A DNA stretch of 35,923 bases from Anaerolineales bacterium (GTDB lineage Bacteria > Chloroflexota > Anaerolineae > Anaerolineales > E44-bin32). Both the position numbers and the translations under genes were made by a program. The notes below the pieces were generated by a model. It was not told where the DNA came from, ran no database searches, and saw nothing but the letters and a program-made list of their open reading frames with translations. Each line of letters starts with the position of its first letter. The stretch's first letter is position 1. Shown here piece after piece: positions 23,489 to 32,216 of the stretch. Location: positions 1-35,923 of the forward strand of contig SOIH01000185.1 of NCBI GenBank assembly GCA_004376895.1. The letters are read 5' to 3'.

Positions 23489-24637
23489 TTAGTCAAAGGT
23501 AGTTGTCGGGGTGGCCTCAGGCGGGGTTGTTGGAAACCGCGAATCAGCGCGGTCCAGCCCGTAGAAAATATCGAGTCCACTCGTCAGGCGTGCGGCGAAA
23601 GTGAAACTCGTGTTATCCACATCGATTGGATCGCCCCCCCAGTTTCGTATAGCTGCGATAATCACGCCGTCATTGTGAACATAGGACTCAGGTGAAATGA
23701 TCGGGTTATCGCCCCAATACACACCGAAAGGTTCCCACGTGTTGATTGGCGAGTTCCAGAGATAGAGCTCGACAGTCAAGGGCTGTGCGGGCTCAGAACT
23801 GAGCAGGTGAAAGGTCAACGTCGCAATAGTTTGAATATCCAATGTGTCTCTCGGTTCAAACTGGAAGACGCTGAAGGAGTCGGGGAACAGGATTAGGAAG
23901 CCGGTGCCATCGTTAAGGACAACCGGTTGAGCATCGGAGATCGATGGGAGTGCGGACGGTGTGGGTGGAATCGGCGTCGGTGAGCCAGCCGGCTGGGGTG
24001 TGCTGGTCGGCGTCGGCGAGGGTGTTTCCGGAGGAGGCGTTGGCGAGGAGGTGGGGGTCCAGGTGGGAATGCTGGAGAGCGAAACGCCTTCGGTGGTCGC
24101 GGTCGCTGTGAGCGGTGGGATAGGCGTTGTTAGAGACGCCTCGGGATCGACAAAGTTGAACAACTGATCGAGAGCCCCGGATGTGTCGAAGAAGACATAC
24201 GCAGCTCCGCCGACGAAAACCAACAAGACGGCAAAGGCAAGAAGAACTAGGATGACTGTTTGACGCGTGGTCCTCGCGCCTCTCGGGCGTGCGGCTTTCT
24301 TTTTAGGAGACGATTTGGGGCGACTGCGGGCGGCAGCGTTGGTTTGGGTAGCACGTTTCTCTGGGGCAATCGCCGCCCGGGATGCTGACTGCTGCGAACT
24401 CTCGGCGGTTCCTTGCAGTAACTCTCTCGCGCCCCTGTGCCGGGGGTTGATCTCGAGGATCTTCTGCGCGCAGAACTCGCGTTGCCGCGGATCATCAACG
24501 CTTTTTGCAAGCCACCACCAAGCTTCTTCTGAATCCGGCATTTCGAGCACGACCTTGCTGAGCAAGGCGCGCGCCCGCTCCTTGTCCCCATCCTTTGCCG
24601 CGGCGATGCCTTTTAATAAAAGATCATTCGAGGCCAT
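23489..24637 (-). CDS. TPR protein with membrane segment, Thr/Pro-rich linker and extracellular domain
   Basis: ATG 24637 with GGAAG six bases upstream gives 382 residues. Residues 1-75 form TPR-like helices (GIAAAKDGDKERARALLSKVV, EAWWWLAKSV, ILEINPRHRGARELL). A basic Ala/Arg/Lys stretch follows (about 85-125), then one membrane helix (TVILVLLAFAVLLVFVGGAA, about 127-150). Next is a linker rich in Thr, Pro and Ser (about 165-245, PTPTSTPQP-type). A C-terminal beta domain (about 255-365) is of unknown type. TPRs face the cytoplasm and the tail lies outside. This layout is common in Anaerolineae; its function is not known. Confidence 0.8.
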   Translation of the reverse strand: MASNDLLLKGIAAAKDGDKERARALLSKVVLEMPDSEEAWWWLAKSVDDPRQREFCAQKILEINPRHRGARELLQGTAESSQQSASRAAIAPEKRATQTNAAARSRPKSSPKKKAARPRGARTTRQTVILVLLAFAVLLVFVGGAAYVFFDTSGALDQLFNFVDPEASLTTPIPPLTATATTEGVSLSSIPTWTPTSSPTPPPETPSPTPTSTPQPAGSPTPIPPTPSALPSISDAQPVVLNDGTGFLILFPDSFSVFQFEPRDTLDIQTIATLTFHLLSSEPAQPLTVELYLWNSPINTWEPFGVYWGDNPIISPESYVHNDGVIIAAIRNWGGDPIDVDNTSFTFAARLTSGLDIFYGLDRADSRFPTTPPEATPTTTFD

Positions 24638-24858
24638 TGAGAACTTCCATCGGAAAACCGTGATGATCGAACGCAACGCCGATTGTATAAAAAGGTTCAA
24701 TCGAGCGAAACGGTAAGATGTTTTATCTTCTCCTTTGATCTACCATTCTATGGCTCCTGGCGGCTGCGGTCAATTCACTCTCTGGTTCTACATCAAGAAA
24801 TGAGGCCGCGCATGAGCTTAATAGGAGTTTAGGGATACTAGCGTGGATCTCCTCTATG

Positions 24859-26637
24859 TTATTCGCTTGGCTGGCCAAGTCGCTCACGTTCTTCGTCAAT
24901 TACCGATTCGTCTAATTTGCGATACATTGGTTTGGGTTTTTTTAATCTATGGCCAGGTTCGAGATCGCTGGGCGCCCACCGGCCAGTGGCAGATGACGCG
25001 TCGTAGATTAACGCTTCGTGGGGGCGCTCGGACTCCTCGTAGGTTACGATCTTCTGTTCGCCGAATATTGGTTCATCATAACCGAGACACTCGTGGAGCT
25101 GCTCGCTGCTGAAGGGCAGAAATGGGGCAAAGAGGATCTTGAGCGAGTCTATAGCGCGCAGTGCCGTATAAACCGTGGTGGCCGCGGCCTGGCGGTCTTC
25201 TTCAATTACCCCGAACCACGGTGCCCGGTCGAGATATCCGTTCACATCGCGCGCCAGAGCGAGCGTCTCCTGCAGAGCGGCCCTGATCTTTACTTCTTCG
25301 AGTAGAGAACCGATGCGATCGAATCCGGCATCGATCTGTTTGAGTAAATCCTGGTCTATCTCGCGCAATTCTCCAGGATCGGGCACAAGGCCTTCCCAAT
25401 GTTTGTAGGTGAATGAGAGAACCCGATTGGCGAGGTTGCCCCAGGCAGCAACCAACTCGCCATTGTTGCGGCGTACGAAATCCGACCAGGAGAAATCGGA
25501 GTCGCGACTCTCGGGCATGGCCGCGGTGATGTAAAAGCGAATAGCATCCGGATCGTAACGGTCAAGAATATCAGGCAGCCAGATGGCCCAATCGCGGCTC
25601 TTACTAAATTGAGATCCCTCGATGTTCATGAATTCGTTGGAGGGAACATCGTAAGGCAAGTTGAGCGGCCGGTTTTGGGGTTCGTCGTAGATGCTCCCCA
25701 CGCCGAGCAGTTCGGACTGCCAGAACACTGTGTGGAAGGGGATGTTATCCTTGCCGATGAAATTATAGATTTTCGCCTCCGGGTTGTACCACCATTCTTT
25801 CCAAGCCTCAGGCTGTTCGGTGTTCTGTGCCCACTCTATCGAAGCTGTGAGATATCCCATTACAGCTTCGAACCACACGTAGATACGCTTGGTTTCCCAT
25901 CCGTCCAGCGGTACGGGGATTCCCCATGATACATCACGTGTTACAGCTCGCCCCTTTAGTCCACCTTCGATGAAATTGCGGGCAAAATTGATCACGTTTG
26001 GGCGCCAGTGGCCGGCGTGTTGGGCAAGGTATTCCAGAAGTTGATCGGTGAATGCCGGCAGATCCATGAAGAAGTGCTCCGTCTCGCGCACTACAGGTCG
26101 GCTGTTGTCGGTTTTACTGCGCGGGTTGATCAACTCCAGGGCGTCGAGCAGGTTGCCGCAGTTGTCACACTGATCTCCACGCGCTTCATCGTAACCGCAG
26201 ATTGGACATGTACCTTCGACATACCGATCGGGAAGAAAACGCCCCTCCTCTTCGGAATAGAGCTGCTTTTGAATCTCTTGATACAGGTATTCGTTCTTGT
26301 GCAGCCGCAAGAAAAAATCACGGGCGATACGGTGATGGTTCTCGGTGTCGGTATGCGTGAAAAGGTCGTAGCTGATGCCGATCTGTTTCTGCGTCTCCAG
26401 GAAGCGGTGATGGTAATGTTCGAAGAGCTCGCGCGGCGTAATGCCCCGCTTGTCCGCTTCGATTGTGATCGGCGTGCCATGAGAATCCGATCCGGAAACC
26501 ATGAGCACCCGGTTGCCTTTCAGGCGATGGTAGCGGGCGAAGATATCGGCTGGTAGGTAAGCACCGGCAAGGTGGCCCACGTGCATGTCACCGTTGGCGT
26601 AGGGCCAGGCGACGCTTACATGAATAGTCTCGGTCAT
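24859..26637 (-). CDS. metG: Methionine--tRNA ligase
   Basis: Class I synthetase charging tRNA-Met. ATG 26637 with AGAGGA six bases upstream gives 592 residues. The HIGH motif is HVGH (19-22); the KMSKS loop is the variant FSKSR (344-348). A zinc knuckle is present in the CP domain (Cys144, Cys147, Cys157, Cys160; CPICG...CDNCG). The helical anticodon domain ends the protein near MYRKLDE, without the C-terminal Trbp dimerisation domain that many bacteria have. The gene lies 271 bases after the dikinase-like gene and has its own promoter and a structured leader. Confidence 0.94.
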   Translation of the reverse strand: MTETIHVSVAWPYANGDMHVGHLAGAYLPADIFARYHRLKGNRVLMVSGSDSHGTPITIEADKRGITPRELFEHYHHRFLETQKQIGISYDLFTHTDTENHHRIARDFFLRLHKNEYLYQEIQKQLYSEEEGRFLPDRYVEGTCPICGYDEARGDQCDNCGNLLDALELINPRSKTDNSRPVVRETEHFFMDLPAFTDQLLEYLAQHAGHWRPNVINFARNFIEGGLKGRAVTRDVSWGIPVPLDGWETKRIYVWFEAVMGYLTASIEWAQNTEQPEAWKEWWYNPEAKIYNFIGKDNIPFHTVFWQSELLGVGSIYDEPQNRPLNLPYDVPSNEFMNIEGSQFSKSRDWAIWLPDILDRYDPDAIRFYITAAMPESRDSDFSWSDFVRRNNGELVAAWGNLANRVLSFTYKHWEGLVPDPGELREIDQDLLKQIDAGFDRIGSLLEEVKIRAALQETLALARDVNGYLDRAPWFGVIEEDRQAAATTVYTALRAIDSLKILFAPFLPFSSEQLHECLGYDEPIFGEQKIVTYEESERPHEALIYDASSATGRWAPSDLEPGHRLKKPKPMYRKLDESVIDEERERLGQPSE

Positions 26638-26701
26638 GATATTCCTCTCAAAAGCGCACTTGTGTTTAGGGCTAAACAATACCAGCGGGCGATTTCCCTG
26701 T

Positions 26702-26730
26702 AAAGGAAACCGCCAGCGCGAGGCTGGCGG
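26702..26730 (-). terminator. Rho-independent terminator in the metG leader
   Basis: On the minus strand CCGCCAGC (26730-26723), a 5-base loop, GCTGGCGG (26717-26710), then TTTCCTTTA. It sits 72 bases before the metG start and after the metG promoter, so it must be read through to express metG. It also stops transcripts from the dikinase-like gene. Confidence 0.8.
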
Positions 26731-26737
26731 AGGATAT

Positions 26738-26809
26738 GCTGCCGGGGCAGGCGGCTGTCAGGCGCGACTGACCCACGCCGATGGGCCTCGGTCCATCGGC
26801 CACGGCAGC
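26738..26809 (-). promoter_or_regulatory. Branched RNA structure in the metG leader
   Basis: The 72 bases fold on paper into a closed multi-arm structure. GCTGCCG (26809-26803 on the minus strand) pairs with CGGCAGC (26744-26738). Inside are GCCGATGG/CCATCGGC (8 pairs) and GTCAG/CTGAC (5 pairs). It ends 7 bases before the terminator. It lacks T-box (GGTGGNACCGCG), SAM-I and tRNA signatures. CGCCAGC (26814-26808) repeats the 5' arm of the terminator and could replace it in pairing. Confidence 0.45.
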
Positions 26810-26853
26810 TGGCGCATGGCCATCAATTGAGAAACGTATACGTCTATCGTCAT
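26758..26853 (-). CDS. Putative Met-rich leader peptide of metG
   Basis: A 31-codon frame, MTIDVYVSQLMAMRQLPWPM then DRGPSAWVSRA, lies within the metG leader and overlaps the branched structure. It has Met at 1, 11, 13 and 20, and two Trp. Its stop is 27 bases before the terminator hairpin. The ribosome site is weak (GGTTGA). If translated, it could couple ribosome speed at Met codons to terminator formation, like classical amino-acid operon attenuators. Confidence 0.35.
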   Translation of the reverse strand: MTIDVYVSQLMAMRQLPWPMDRGPSAWVSRA

Positions 26854-26884
26854 CTGATTCAACCGTATTGCCTCGATGCTTCGT

Positions 26885-26912
26885 ATTCTACAACGAGGAA
26901 AACGAGAGTCAA
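26885..26912 (-). promoter_or_regulatory. metG promoter overlapping the stop of the dikinase-like gene
   Basis: The minus strand reads TTGACT, 16 bases, TAGAAT. The TGA inside the -35 box is the stop codon of the upstream gene. Transcription should begin near 26878, giving a leader of about 240 bases before metG. Confidence 0.6.
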
Positions 26913-29713
26913 GCATCAAAGGTAGCTCTCGCGTCGTCATTGTGCTGCTGCTCATCATCGATAAGTGTGATTTCGCCCGTGGATCCATTTACCCGCAGCC
27001 TTTGACCGGTTTTAATCCGCTCGGTAGCCTGATGCACGCCAACCACAGCAGGGATGCCAAATTCCCTGGCTACCACCGAGCCGTGAGTCATCATCCCGCC
27101 GACCTCCATAACGAGCCCGCTAGCGGTCAGAAAGAGCGGCGTCCAGGCCGGGTCGGTTCCGGGGCAAACCAGAATTTCACCAGGGGCCAATTGGGAGCTG
27201 TGGGGGTCAAAGATCACCCGTGCAATCCCTTCCACTTCGCCGGGAGAAACCGGGTCGCCTATGATGGCGCCTTCCTGCCCATCAGGGGCACGCACACCTT
27301 CATAATAGGTTGTTCCGTCGCTGAGCAGCACGCGCGGAATCTGTTTGCGTAAATGCTCGCGCTCGTAGTTCGCCCGACGTTCGGCGATGCGAACTTGATT
27401 TGCCTGCATGAGTGTGTGCAAGTCGGGTTCATTTTGTTCTGTTGTCGGTCTATTTTTTGACTTGACCATTGCCTCGTTCAGTTCATCAAGTTCACGGATG
27501 CTCAAGAAGAACAGGTCATCGCGCTGCTTTAAATGACCTGCGTCAACGAGTTCTTGGCCGCTTTGCAGCAATCCCTGACGGATAATACCCATCATACGTA
27601 CGGCGAAGAATTTCGGGGCCTCGCGCATCCCCGCCAGCGCCCTATAGCGGCTAATCGTCCAACGTAATATCCGGGCTTTGATAAAACCACCGTGCATTTG
27701 ACGGACGGCAGATTCAAGATGAGCTGCAGCCTGCTCGGCCGACTTCGCAGAGCGGGCGAAGACGGCGTCGGGGGCCTTGTCGGGATCCTTGATTTGCAGG
27801 TAGCTTTGGAGAACCTGCATGATGTGCGTTGGGTCCTCTCCCCATCGCGGGAGACCAATGTCGATCTCACCGATGCCGCGCGCTCCATAGCGCTCAATGA
27901 AGCTGGCGACGCTTTCCTGAACCCGGGAGGGAAGATCCGCCTGTAGGTAGTGGGCAGCCAGATCTGAGGCAGATGTTTCTTGGAACATCTTGGAAGAATC
28001 TGAATCTGCGACAATGGTCTGCGCGACTCGCCACAGCGCCAGATCCATTTCTGTTGTGACGTTATGGGGTAGCCCGCGCGCGATTTCGAGGTATGACTGT
28101 GCGAAAGCGGGGTTTCCCGATGCTTCAGCAGCCTGGGCACTGAAGCGCCGCATAATACCAAAGAAGGGTGCCATCGAGGCGACAATGGGGGTGATGCCCT
28201 GGGGGATGACCACATCTGGGAAAATGTCGCGGGCATCATGCAGTAATTTCAGCCGTTGAGTGAGAACATCCCGGTTGTCTCCGGTCACTGCGCTGAGAGT
28301 TTTGGCTTGACGGACTGTCTCGTCCATGAGCTGGGTTATCCGTTCCCGCTCTCGTTCGGGAGTCCGCCAGAGCTTGATGACGCGCCTCATTGTAGGTAGC
28401 AGGAATCCTGCTAATTGCCGGAGCGTACTGAGGCGGATGCCGCCGCGTCCTACAGCAAGGCGGGGATCGTCGAGAAGGAGATCTAGGGTCTGAGCAACTC
28501 CCGGAGCAACAGCTGGCAGGGCCCCGGACAAGGCTTTTCGCCCAAGCGAATTGCGCAGCACTGGGGTTATATTGACCCATAACCTCTCACCCGCGGTGAA
28601 TAGTACTCTCTGGGTTTCCTGGGTGAGGTTGAAACCGAAAATTTTGGCTCCTCCGGCGAAAACCAGCTTCATGACGTCCTGCCCTAAAGGAGTGACTGGG
28701 GCGAGCAACCCCTGAATGACTGCGAAGGAGATAAACACGCGAAGCGGGTCGGTGGGGACATTGGGGATAGGGTAGAGTGAGGTGATGGGCCGGGATTGCA
28801 ACAGATGGAGTTGGCCCTCGCTCCAGGCCCATTCGATGTCCTGCGGGGAGGGATATAGTTCGGAGACGCGCTGACCCAATTCGGTCAGGCGCAAGATGAC
28901 GTCGTCGGGGATGGCTTGTCGTTCGGCGGCATTGGCATCCTCGCTGATGACACCGCCCCCAGCCACCCCGCGGATTGTCAGGGCTTTTCCCCCTAAGGTT
29001 TTGTGGATGATTTCTCTTGAACCGGCGTCTACGACGTAATGATCGGGCTCCACGAGTCCACCGACAAGTGCCTCGCCCAACCCGAGGGTGGCGTCGATCG
29101 CAGTTTCTGATCGTTTCCCGGTAAGTGGGTTTGCTGTGAAAAGAACACCGGAAGCCTCGGATTGCACCATGCGCTGCACAATCACGGAAAGAGCCACATC
29201 TTCATGAGGGACATTGTTGCGCGACCGATAGCTGATGGCTCGCGCGGTCCATAGGCTGCTCCAGCAATTGACGATCGCTTCGAAAAGCATCTGCTCGCCG
29301 ACAATATTGAGGAAGGTTTCCTGTTGACCGGCGAAAGACATTTCCGGCAGGTCTTCTGCGGTAGCGGAGGAGCGCACGGCAACTGGACCACCGCCGAGGT
29401 CTGCGTACGCGCGCCGGATGTTGGAAGTCCATCCGCCGTCTGTCTTTTCGACGAGAAACCACGCTCGTATCTCCACGGAGGCTTCTTGAGAGGCCGCGGG
29501 TTCATCAAACGGCAAGTTGGTCAGGCGGGATAAGATCCGCTTCTCTAAGTCGTTTGAGGCCACATAATCAAGATAGGCCGCGGTCGGGATCATAAAACCG
29601 TCTGGGACGGGAAAACCGGCGCGAACCAGTCTGGCAAGGCTGGCGCCCTTACCGCCGACGGTCTCGAGCGTTGCCTCTTTTGATTGCAGTGGAAGGATTC
29701 GTGGTTGGGTCAT
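26909..29713 (-). CDS. PEP synthase/rifampicin phosphotransferase-like dikinase
   Basis: The 934-residue protein starts with the PPDK_N ATP-grasp domain (about 15-320: GGKGASLARLVRAGFPVPDGF, PVAVRSSATAEDLPEMSFAGQQETFLN, DIEWAWSEGQLHLLQSRPI). It ends with the swivelling phosphohistidine domain: GGMMTHGSVVAREFGIPAVVG, with His877 as the phosphate carrier. Between them are about 480 mostly helical residues. The C-terminal TIM barrel that binds PEP/pyruvate in true PEP synthase is absent. This order (ATP-grasp, helical substrate domain, terminal His domain) is that of rifampicin phosphotransferase and kin, which phosphorylate a non-pyruvate acceptor. The acceptor here is unknown. The ribosome site is weak. 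Confidence 0.85.
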   Translation of the reverse strand: MTQPRILPLQSKEATLETVGGKGASLARLVRAGFPVPDGFMIPTAAYLDYVASNDLEKRILSRLTNLPFDEPAASQEASVEIRAWFLVEKTDGGWTSNIRRAYADLGGGPVAVRSSATAEDLPEMSFAGQQETFLNIVGEQMLFEAIVNCWSSLWTARAISYRSRNNVPHEDVALSVIVQRMVQSEASGVLFTANPLTGKRSETAIDATLGLGEALVGGLVEPDHYVVDAGSREIIHKTLGGKALTIRGVAGGGVISEDANAAERQAIPDDVILRLTELGQRVSELYPSPQDIEWAWSEGQLHLLQSRPITSLYPIPNVPTDPLRVFISFAVIQGLLAPVTPLGQDVMKLVFAGGAKIFGFNLTQETQRVLFTAGERLWVNITPVLRNSLGRKALSGALPAVAPGVAQTLDLLLDDPRLAVGRGGIRLSTLRQLAGFLLPTMRRVIKLWRTPERERERITQLMDETVRQAKTLSAVTGDNRDVLTQRLKLLHDARDIFPDVVIPQGITPIVASMAPFFGIMRRFSAQAAEASGNPAFAQSYLEIARGLPHNVTTEMDLALWRVAQTIVADSDSSKMFQETSASDLAAHYLQADLPSRVQESVASFIERYGARGIGEIDIGLPRWGEDPTHIMQVLQSYLQIKDPDKAPDAVFARSAKSAEQAAAHLESAVRQMHGGFIKARILRWTISRYRALAGMREAPKFFAVRMMGIIRQGLLQSGQELVDAGHLKQRDDLFFLSIRELDELNEAMVKSKNRPTTEQNEPDLHTLMQANQVRIAERRANYEREHLRKQIPRVLLSDGTTYYEGVRAPDGQEGAIIGDPVSPGEVEGIARVIFDPHSSQLAPGEILVCPGTDPAWTPLFLTASGLVMEVGGMMTHGSVVAREFGIPAVVGVHQATERIKTGQRLRVNGSTGEITLIDDEQQHNDDARATFDA

Positions 29714-29886
29714 GTTTTGTCCGTTTATGATGTGTCGGTGTATACGATGCTTTTTCGGTTGGGTAAGTGGGCACCTGAGCCGGATTTTCAGCCCTGGGTG
29801 TCCCCATCGAACCCATCATGCAGGATTATTTGGTGCGTAGGCAGAAGTGTACCGTGTTATTGGTGAGATGTAGAATCCTGCTGCCC

Positions 29887-31761
29887 TCAAGAAGGCTTCA
29901 CACCCCGGATCGCCTCGATGATCTCTGCTGCCAGGTCGAAACGGCCAAAAGGCGGCATGATATAGGCTCCCTGGACGCTCTGGCGCAGCTCGGCGAGGAG
30001 ATCGACGGCAATTTCAACGCCGACATCGGCGGCCTTGTCGCCCGCCTGCTCAATTCGCCGTTGGAAATGTGGGGGGATATGAATGCCGGGAACTTCGTTG
30101 TGCAGAAAAGCGACATGCCCCTTGCTGTAGAGCGGGAGGACGCCGACGATGATCGGGATTGGGGGTTCTCCGAAGCGCTCCCGGTAGCTGTCGATGAAAC
30201 TTGAGGCCAAGTCCGGTTGGTAGACCGGCTGCGTAAGGATGAAGTCGGCGCCAGCTGCGATCTTCTTACGCAGCACCCGCAGTTCGCGTTCGGGATCCTG
30301 TGCGCACAAGTTGAGCGCGGTGCCGGCGAAAAAGGAAGTCGCCTCGCCGATGTCCGCGCCGCTGTGGTCAATGCCGGTGTTGAAGCCCTGTTTGATGAGC
30401 TTGATCAAACCCGAAGGGACCAGGTCGAAGTCGTCCATTGCGTCGGGGTAGTCGCCGATGGCGGTGGGGTCGCCCATCACAACGAAGATGTTGCGCACAC
30501 CCACGGCGTGGGCGGCCAGCAAGTCGCCCTGCACGCGCAGTAAATTGCGGCCGCGCGTGGGGAAGTGCAGCACGGATTCGATGCCCACATCGCGCTGTAT
30601 CAACTGGCACACAGCCCAGGGGCTCATACGCATGCGAGCCATCGGACTATCGGCGACGTTGATCACATCCGCGCCGGCTTCCGCCAGCAGATGTGCGCCG
30701 GCGAGCATCTTGTGCGTCGAGAAACCCCGCGGCGGATCCATCTCGACCGAGATCACAAACCGCCCACCCGCCAGACGGTCCGCAAGTTCAGTTGGCGGGT
30801 GCTCGCTGGGTCCGGTGGGAGACGCGGCGCTTTCGAAGAGTAGCGGTTCCGGGGCGAGCCGGGGTTTATCAGCGGCGTCCAGCGCGGCGCGCATGTTGGC
30901 GATGTGCTCAGGTGTGGTGCCGCAGCAACCTCCGACGACGCTGGCTCCCGCCTGGCAGAATTGGATGGCGTAGTCCGCGAAGTAATCGGCGGTTGCGGGG
31001 TACATAATGCGACCCGCCACGCGCTCGGGCCATCCAGCGTTGGGCATCACGGAGAAACGCGTCTCAGGGGCTGCGGCACGCATCTGCTGCAGGACTCGCA
31101 TCAGCTGGGCGGGTCCACCGGAACAGTTGGCGCCGATTACCTGCGCCCCGCTCTCAACCAGCACCTGAGCCACACGGCGGGGAGAATCGCCGAGCAGCGT
31201 CCGATCATCGCGGGTGAAGGTCAACGTCGCAATCACGGGAAGATCGGTAATCGTACGGGCGGCTCGAATGGCTTCTCGGATTTCGTATAGATCGTTCTGT
31301 GTCTCGAAGATAAGCAGGTCTGCGCCGGCTTGGATTAGAGCCTCGATCTGTTCATGGTAGGCATCATACGCCTGTTCGGGTTTAACCCGGCCGAAAGGCG
31401 CCAGGCGAACCCCGAGCGGGCCGATGCTCCCGGCGACAAGAGCATCTTTGTTGCTTGTGGCGACGGCCTGGCGGGCGAGGTTAACCGCCGCGGCGTTGAT
31501 CTCGCCGACGCGCCGCTCCAGCCCGTGCTCGGCGAGTTTGAAACGGTTGGCGCCGAAGGAGTTGGTTTCGATGATTTGGGCACCGGCGTCGAGGTAGGCG
31601 CGGTGGATGTCGGCGACGAGCGTTGGCTGACTCAAGTTTAAATCATCGAAGCAGACGTTGAAGGAGATCCCGCGCGCGTGCAACATGGTCCCCATCGCAC
31701 CGTCGGCGAGGATGGGTTCACCGGAGGCCAACCATTCGTTAAAGAGGTTTTGGGAGGGCAT
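29887..31761 (-). CDS. Bifunctional homocysteine S-methyltransferase/methylenetetrahydrofolate reductase
   Basis: ATG 31761 (AAAGGA eight bases upstream) gives 624 residues. Residues 1-300 are a homocysteine methyltransferase barrel: LADGAMGTML at the start and zinc cysteines Cys213 (GANCSGG), Cys279 and Cys280 (GGCCGTT). Residues about 325-620 are a MetF-type flavin barrel with ISVEMDPPRG, INVADSP, FVVMGDP and FILTQPVYQPDL. MTHFR supplies methyl-THF from methylene-THF using NAD(P)H. The first domain methylates homocysteine from a donor such as S-methylmethionine. It lies downstream of metH on the same strand, so MetH and its methyl donor are made together, although a repeat-flanked element now separates them. 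Confidence 0.93.
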   Translation of the reverse strand: MPSQNLFNEWLASGEPILADGAMGTMLHARGISFNVCFDDLNLSQPTLVADIHRAYLDAGAQIIETNSFGANRFKLAEHGLERRVGEINAAAVNLARQAVATSNKDALVAGSIGPLGVRLAPFGRVKPEQAYDAYHEQIEALIQAGADLLIFETQNDLYEIREAIRAARTITDLPVIATLTFTRDDRTLLGDSPRRVAQVLVESGAQVIGANCSGGPAQLMRVLQQMRAAAPETRFSVMPNAGWPERVAGRIMYPATADYFADYAIQFCQAGASVVGGCCGTTPEHIANMRAALDAADKPRLAPEPLLFESAASPTGPSEHPPTELADRLAGGRFVISVEMDPPRGFSTHKMLAGAHLLAEAGADVINVADSPMARMRMSPWAVCQLIQRDVGIESVLHFPTRGRNLLRVQGDLLAAHAVGVRNIFVVMGDPTAIGDYPDAMDDFDLVPSGLIKLIKQGFNTGIDHSGADIGEATSFFAGTALNLCAQDPERELRVLRKKIAAGADFILTQPVYQPDLASSFIDSYRERFGEPPIPIIVGVLPLYSKGHVAFLHNEVPGIHIPPHFQRRIEQAGDKAADVGVEIAVDLLAELRQSVQGAYIMPPFGRFDLAAEIIEAIRGVKPS

Positions 31762-31778
31762 ATGGCGATTCCTTTTCA

Positions 31779-31813
31779 CCCTCTCTCTGGAAGGGAGAGG
31801 GTAGGGGTGAGGG
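31779..31813. repeat. Inverted palindromic repeat, left copy
   Basis: CCCTCTC (31779-31785) pairs with GAGAGGG (31795-31801) and is followed by TAGGGGTGAGGG. Read on the other strand it matches the right copy at 32223-32261 (CCCTCACCC, then CCCTCTCCC). It stops a few bases before the ribosome site of the hmt/MTHFR gene, so its hairpin may affect translation. Confidence 0.8.
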
Positions 31814-31826
31814 TTGATTGAGTCAC

Positions 31827-32195
31827 TTAGGATTCGTCCTTGATCATTTCAAGCACACCTGGCAAGTTGTCAAGCACGTCACGATTATTAAAACGAATAA
31901 CCCTGATTCCCTGTTCTTCCAACCAAGTAGTTCGCGATGCGTCGTATCTTCCTTGTTCGGCATGGGTGTCGCCGTCTATTTCGATGACCAGTTTGCGTTC
32001 TGCGCAGTAGAAATCTGTGATGAAAGGACCTATAGGATGTTGGCGGCGAAACTTCAAACCAGCGAGCCGTCGAGAGCGCAGCCTCTGCCAAAGGATCGCC
32101 TCAATTGGGGTCAGGTCTCAGCGCAGTTCTCTGGAGCGCTTTCGTGTTTTGGGCGAGACGCGTTTCCGTTTGTTACTCATAGTCTCAATTTCCAT
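31827..32195 (-). pseudogene. DUF559 endonuclease-like gene with in-frame TGA
   Basis: From ATG 32195 (GAGGG five bases upstream) the frame reads 25 codons ending KTRKRSRELR, then TGA at 32120-32118. It then continues DLTPIEAILWQRLRSRRLAG, LKFRRQHPIGPFITDFYCAE, KLVIEIDGDTH to a stop at 31827. The two parts together make a normal ~120-residue DUF559 protein; relatives have Arg at the stop position, so one C-to-T change (CGA to TGA) explains it. DUF559 resembles Vsr/restriction-type endonucleases. A residual product could start at TTG 32057 but would lack the N-terminus. It is flanked by inverted repeats and lies inside the met operon. Confidence 0.8.
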
Positions 32196-32216
32196 CTCAA
32201 CCCTCATCGGAGAGGA

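Noticed and set aside
26738-26809. A 72-base fold with a 7-bp closing stem resembles a tRNA in size.
   Set aside because: It has no GTTC T-loop, no D-loop GG, an 8-bp arm where five pairs are expected and a 6-base loop in place of a 7-base anticodon loop; neither strand ends in a CCA-ready acceptor pattern.
26638-26908. T-box or SAM-I riboswitch before metG.
   Set aside because: The AGGGTGGNACCGCG box of T-boxes and the AAGGTGC/GGAAGAT blocks of SAM-I are both absent on the minus strand here.
30458-31290. Long plus-strand frames (128-171 codons) opposite the hmt/MTHFR gene.
   Set aside because: They are antisense shadows of a GC-rich, well-conserved coding gene, with Arg/Ser/Ala-rich translations and no family match.
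32118-32120. TGA read as an amino acid (recoding) in the DUF559 gene.
   Set aside because: TGA is an ordinary stop here (pheS, kbl and the DNPH1-like gene end with it), and no selenocysteine-type element or context is seen.
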